Positions 61,596 to 64,000 of a stretch of 64,000 nucleotides of DNA are shown here, in pieces. The notes beneath the pieces were generated by a model. The model did no database searches and had not been told where the DNA came from. It worked only from the letters and a program-made list of their open reading frames with translations. The translations under genes and the position numbers were made by a program. Source of the DNA: Nocardioides carbamazepini (lineage in GTDB: Bacteria; Actinomycetota; Actinomycetes; Propionibacteriales; Nocardioidaceae); contig NZ_JAHTLF010000003.1 in the NCBI RefSeq assembly GCF_024614185.1, forward strand, positions 310,001 through 374,000. The letters are read 5' to 3'. Within the stretch, counting starts at the first letter, position 1, and every line of letters starts with the position of its first letter.

Positions 61596-62489
61596 GTGGA
61601 GATCGGTCTGGTCGACCTGTTCGACGGCAGCGCCGAGCGGGACCCCGCCTTCATGGCACAGTTCGGGAGGACGGCCGAGGAGCTGGGGTTCACCGGCATC
61701 TGGCTGCCGGAGCACATCGTGTTCTTCGACGAGTACACCTCGGAGTACCCGTACCCCGAGGCGCCGTCCGCGACCGACCCCGAGAAGGTCGAGCGGCACA
61801 ACAAGACCGTGGACGGCAAGGCGCGCGTCGAGGCCGCCGCCGACCAGGGGCTGCTCGACGTGCTCCAGGCCGCGGCGGAGGTGTGCGCCGCCACGACCCG
61901 GCTGCGGATCGGCAGCTCGGTCATGCTGCTCCCGCTGCGCAACCCGCGCCTGCTGGCCCGCGACCTGATGACGGTCGCCGCCCTCACCGACGGCCGGGTC
62001 GACCTCGGCGTCGGCGTCGGCTGGTCGGCCGAGGAGTTCGCCGCCTGCCAGACCGAGTTCAAGACCCGCGGCCGCCGCTGTGGCGAGGGGATCGCCGAGC
62101 TCACCCGGCTCTGGGAGGACCCCGACGGCATCTACCCGGAGGACCGCGCACCGATGCCGCGGATGCTGGTCGGCGGGCACTCGCCGGCCGCGCTCCGCCG
62201 CGCCGCCGCCGTCGCGACCGGCTGGTACCCCTGGAACCTGACCCCCTCGCAGTTCACCGAGCACCACGCGACGTACTGCGCCCAGCTCGAGGAGGCCGGC
62301 CGCGACCGGTCGGAGCAGCACGTGATCGCCGGGCTCCGCTTCACGGGCGAGATGGACGCCCTGCCGGCCGTGGTCGAGCGCTACCTCGAGCTCGGGGCCG
62401 ACGGCGTCAACCTGTCCCTGCGGATGGGGACGGACGACTACGCCGAGACCATGCAGGCCGTCTCCGACGCCCTGGGACTCGCGGCATGA
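61596..62489 (+). CDS. F420-dependent LLM oxidoreductase (TIGR03619-like)
   Basis: A 297-residue LLM protein. TAEELGFTGIWLPEHIVFFD, RIGSSVMLLPLRNPRLLARD, GRVDLGVGVGWSAEEFAAC and PRMLVGGHSPAALRRAA match the F420-dependent subfamily of mycobacteria and nocardioids. GTG start with GAGAGGAG upstream. Its stop overlaps the acyl-CoA dehydrogenase start (ATGA). Confidence 0.86.
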   Translation: MEIGLVDLFDGSAERDPAFMAQFGRTAEELGFTGIWLPEHIVFFDEYTSEYPYPEAPSATDPEKVERHNKTVDGKARVEAAADQGLLDVLQAAAEVCAATTRLRIGSSVMLLPLRNPRLLARDLMTVAALTDGRVDLGVGVGWSAEEFAACQTEFKTRGRRCGEGIAELTRLWEDPDGIYPEDRAPMPRMLVGGHSPAALRRAAAVATGWYPWNLTPSQFTEHHATYCAQLEEAGRDRSEQHVIAGLRFTGEMDALPAVVERYLELGADGVNLSLRMGTDDYAETMQAVSDALGLAA

Positions 62490-63691
62490 ACCACCCCGTC
62501 ACCGAGGCCGACGTGGAGGAGTTCCGCGCCGAGGTCCGCGCCTGGCTCGCCGAGAACGTCCCGGCCGAGCCGTTGCCCCCGTGGACCGAGCGGGAGGGCT
62601 TCGACCTGCACCGCGCCTGGGAGGGCCGGCTCTTCGAGGGCGGGTACGCCGCCGTCGACTGGCCAGCCGAGTACGGCGGCCGCGACGCCGGGTTGCGCCG
62701 GTCGATGGCGTTCGCCGAGGAGTACTACCGGGCCGGCGCTCCGGAGCGGATCAACATGGGCGGGCTCTACCTGCTCGGCCCGGTGCTGATGCAGTACGGC
62801 ACGCCCGAGCAGTGCGCCCGCTGGATCCCCGACCTGCTGGCCTGTCGCACCATCTGGTGCCAGGGCTTCAGCGAGCCCGGCTCCGGCTCCGACCTCGCCT
62901 CGCTGCGGACCCGGGCCGAGCGCGACGGCGACCACTTCGTCGTCAACGGCCAGAAGATCTGGACCTCGATGGGCGGCTTCGCCGACTGGATCTTCGCGCT
63001 GGTGCGCACCGATCCGGAGGCGGGCCGCAAGCGCAAGCACGACGGCATCACCTTCTTGTGCATCGACCTGCGCTCGCCGGGTGTCGAGGTGCGGCCGCTG
63101 GCGATGGTCGACGGCACCCGCGGCTTCGCGGAGGTCTTCTTCACCGACGTCCGGGTCCCGGTCGAGAACGTCGTCGGCGAGATCGACCGCGGCTGGGCCG
63201 TGGCGATGTCGACGCTCGGCTTCGAGCGGGGTGCGGTGTTCGGGGACCACGCCAAGTTCTCCAACGACGTCGCCGACCTGGCGGCGCTCGTCGACGCACG
63301 CGACCTCGGCGAGGACACGCACGCGCTCGACGAGCTGGGCCGGGTCCTGGTGCAGACCGAGGTCTACCGCGCCAACGTCTACCGCCTGGCCGCCCGCGCG
63401 GAGGCGGGTGGCGAGCTCGACAGCACCGCCAGCATCAACAAGGTCTTCTGGACCCAGATGCAGCACGACATCTTCGACACCGGCATCCGGCTGCTCGCCG
63501 AGGACGGGGCCGCCGTCGGCGACCCGGGCTCGCTGCCGGACGCCGACCCCGCCACGCTGCGCGCGTGGTCCCAGTGGCACCACCGCTACTGGTACGCCCG
63601 GGCCGCCATGATCTTCGGCGGCACCAACGAGATCCAGCGCAACATCATCAGCGAGCGGGTGCTGGGCCTGCCGATGGAGCCGCGACGATGA
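62486..63691 (+). CDS. Acyl-CoA dehydrogenase (probable catalytic subunit of a pair)
   Basis: A 401-residue acyl-CoA dehydrogenase. CQGFSEPGSGSDLASLRTRA, FVVNGQKIWTSMGGFADWIF and MIFGGTNEIQRNIISERVLG are canonical. MSTLGFERGAVFGDH carries a Glu at the place of the catalytic base of isovaleryl-CoA-type enzymes. The overlap with a second acyl-CoA dehydrogenase gene (ATGA at 63688) suggests an alpha2beta2 heterotetramer like ChsE1-ChsE2. Confidence 0.9.
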   Translation: MNHPVTEADVEEFRAEVRAWLAENVPAEPLPPWTEREGFDLHRAWEGRLFEGGYAAVDWPAEYGGRDAGLRRSMAFAEEYYRAGAPERINMGGLYLLGPVLMQYGTPEQCARWIPDLLACRTIWCQGFSEPGSGSDLASLRTRAERDGDHFVVNGQKIWTSMGGFADWIFALVRTDPEAGRKRKHDGITFLCIDLRSPGVEVRPLAMVDGTRGFAEVFFTDVRVPVENVVGEIDRGWAVAMSTLGFERGAVFGDHAKFSNDVADLAALVDARDLGEDTHALDELGRVLVQTEVYRANVYRLAARAEAGGELDSTASINKVFWTQMQHDIFDTGIRLLAEDGAAVGDPGSLPDADPATLRAWSQWHHRYWYARAAMIFGGTNEIQRNIISERVLGLPMEPRR

Positions 63692-64000
63692 CCCTCCACG
63701 ACACCCTCGACCAGGACCGGCGCGAGCTGGTCGAGCTCACCGACGACCTGCTCGGCAGGCACTGCGACCTCGACTTCCTGCGCGCCCGGATCGACGACGG
63801 CACCGCCCACACCCCCGGACTCTGGAGCCGTCTGGCCGAGACCGGCCTGGTCTCCGCGCTCGTCGCGGAGGAGCAGGGCGGCGCCGGGCTGTCGCCGGCC
63901 CACCTCTCGGGTGTGCTGCACAGCCTCGGCCGGCACGCGGTCCCCGAGCCCTACCTGGAGACGGCGGTGCTCGCCGCGACCGTGCTCGGCGCCCTGCCCG
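63688..64000 (+). CDS. Acyl-CoA dehydrogenase N-terminal part, cut by window edge
   Basis: The first 104 residues of a gene running off the right edge. LDQDRRELVELTDDLLGRHC, LWSRLAETGLVSALVAEEQG and GAGLSPAHLSGVLHSLGRHA are the N-terminal helical domain of acyl-CoA dehydrogenases, in the less conserved style of non-catalytic partner subunits. ATG overlaps the preceding stop. Whether a catalytic base is present cannot be seen here. Confidence 0.82.
   Translation, partial: MTLHDTLDQDRRELVELTDDLLGRHCDLDFLRARIDDGTAHTPGLWSRLAETGLVSALVAEEQGGAGLSPAHLSGVLHSLGRHAVPEPYLETAVLAATVLGALP

Noticed and set aside
50269..64000. Classical cholesterol ring C/D (HIP) cluster
   Set aside because: The regulator and operators fit, but ipdAB, ipdC and fadD3-type genes are not seen in the window, so the label is not supported.

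Overview
The window is a high-GC actinobacterial chromosome segment. GTG starts, ATGA/GTGA overlaps between genes, a mycobacterial-type branched-chain keto acid dehydrogenase, F420-type LLM oxidoreductases and a KstR2-like regulator all point to Actinomycetes. Nocardioides or a relative (Nocardioidaceae) is my best guess, but nothing here proves the genus. Almost everything is catabolic: acyl-CoA, amino-acid, 2-oxoacid and amine/amide degradation. No rRNA, CRISPR array, transposase or integrase is visible.

Region A (1-13.7 kb) is an acyl-CoA degradation block. A + strand operon holds a CoA-transferase end, enoyl-CoA hydratase, three 3-hydroxyacyl-CoA dehydrogenases, a BadI/MenB-like ring-cleaving hydrolase, a MaoC dehydratase and a thiolase. 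A leftward operon (flavin reductase, FCD protein, TetR) is divergent from a rightward one (LLM monooxygenase, patatin, nitronate-monooxygenase-like protein, PaaG-like isomerase, and a CoA-transferase subunit broken by several frameshifts). The divergent promoter carries ACTAATG/CATTAGT palindromes. Region A ends in decayed DNA and a 3' fragment of a tRNA-Arg gene that starts exactly at the anticodon loop. This looks like the distal attachment-site copy of a genomic island whose intact tRNA would lie left of the window.

Region B (13.8-22 kb): a membrane protein, then an Lrp regulator divergent from a branched-chain amino acid module: Leu/Val dehydrogenase, E1 alpha, E1 beta, E2, an ACT-domain protein and E3 (lipoamide dehydrogenase).

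Region C (22-39.8 kb): a nitrilase-superfamily amidase and a GntR regulator, divergent from a long catabolic array: PLP decarboxylase, a five-gene Opp/Dpp-type ABC importer (one ATPase frameshifted), aldehyde dehydrogenase, a DAO-type FAD oxidoreductase, an N,N-dimethylformamidase-like protein, an HpcH/HpaI aldolase and a fused indolepyruvate ferredoxin oxidoreductase (IOR). It reads as uptake and breakdown of an unknown amine/amide compound and is the best candidate for an undescribed pathway.

Region D (39.8-50.2 kb): a CDF metal exporter with a CmtR-like sensor, a PucR regulator, a DadA-like dehydrogenase, a DoxX protein, a second IOR, a second Leu/Val dehydrogenase and a second Lrp.

Region E (50.2-64 kb): a cluster with KstR2-type boxes (CAAG-N2-CTTG) at three promoters. 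It holds SnoaL-like and F420-type LLM proteins, four acyl-CoA dehydrogenases (the last cut by the window edge), an HMG-CoA-synthase-like protein fused to a DUF35 domain but lacking the catalytic Cys, a thiolase, a KstR2-like TetR, HMG-CoA lyase, a MaoC hydratase and a LivK-type lipoprotein. It probably degrades a branched or cyclic acid through CoA thioesters.
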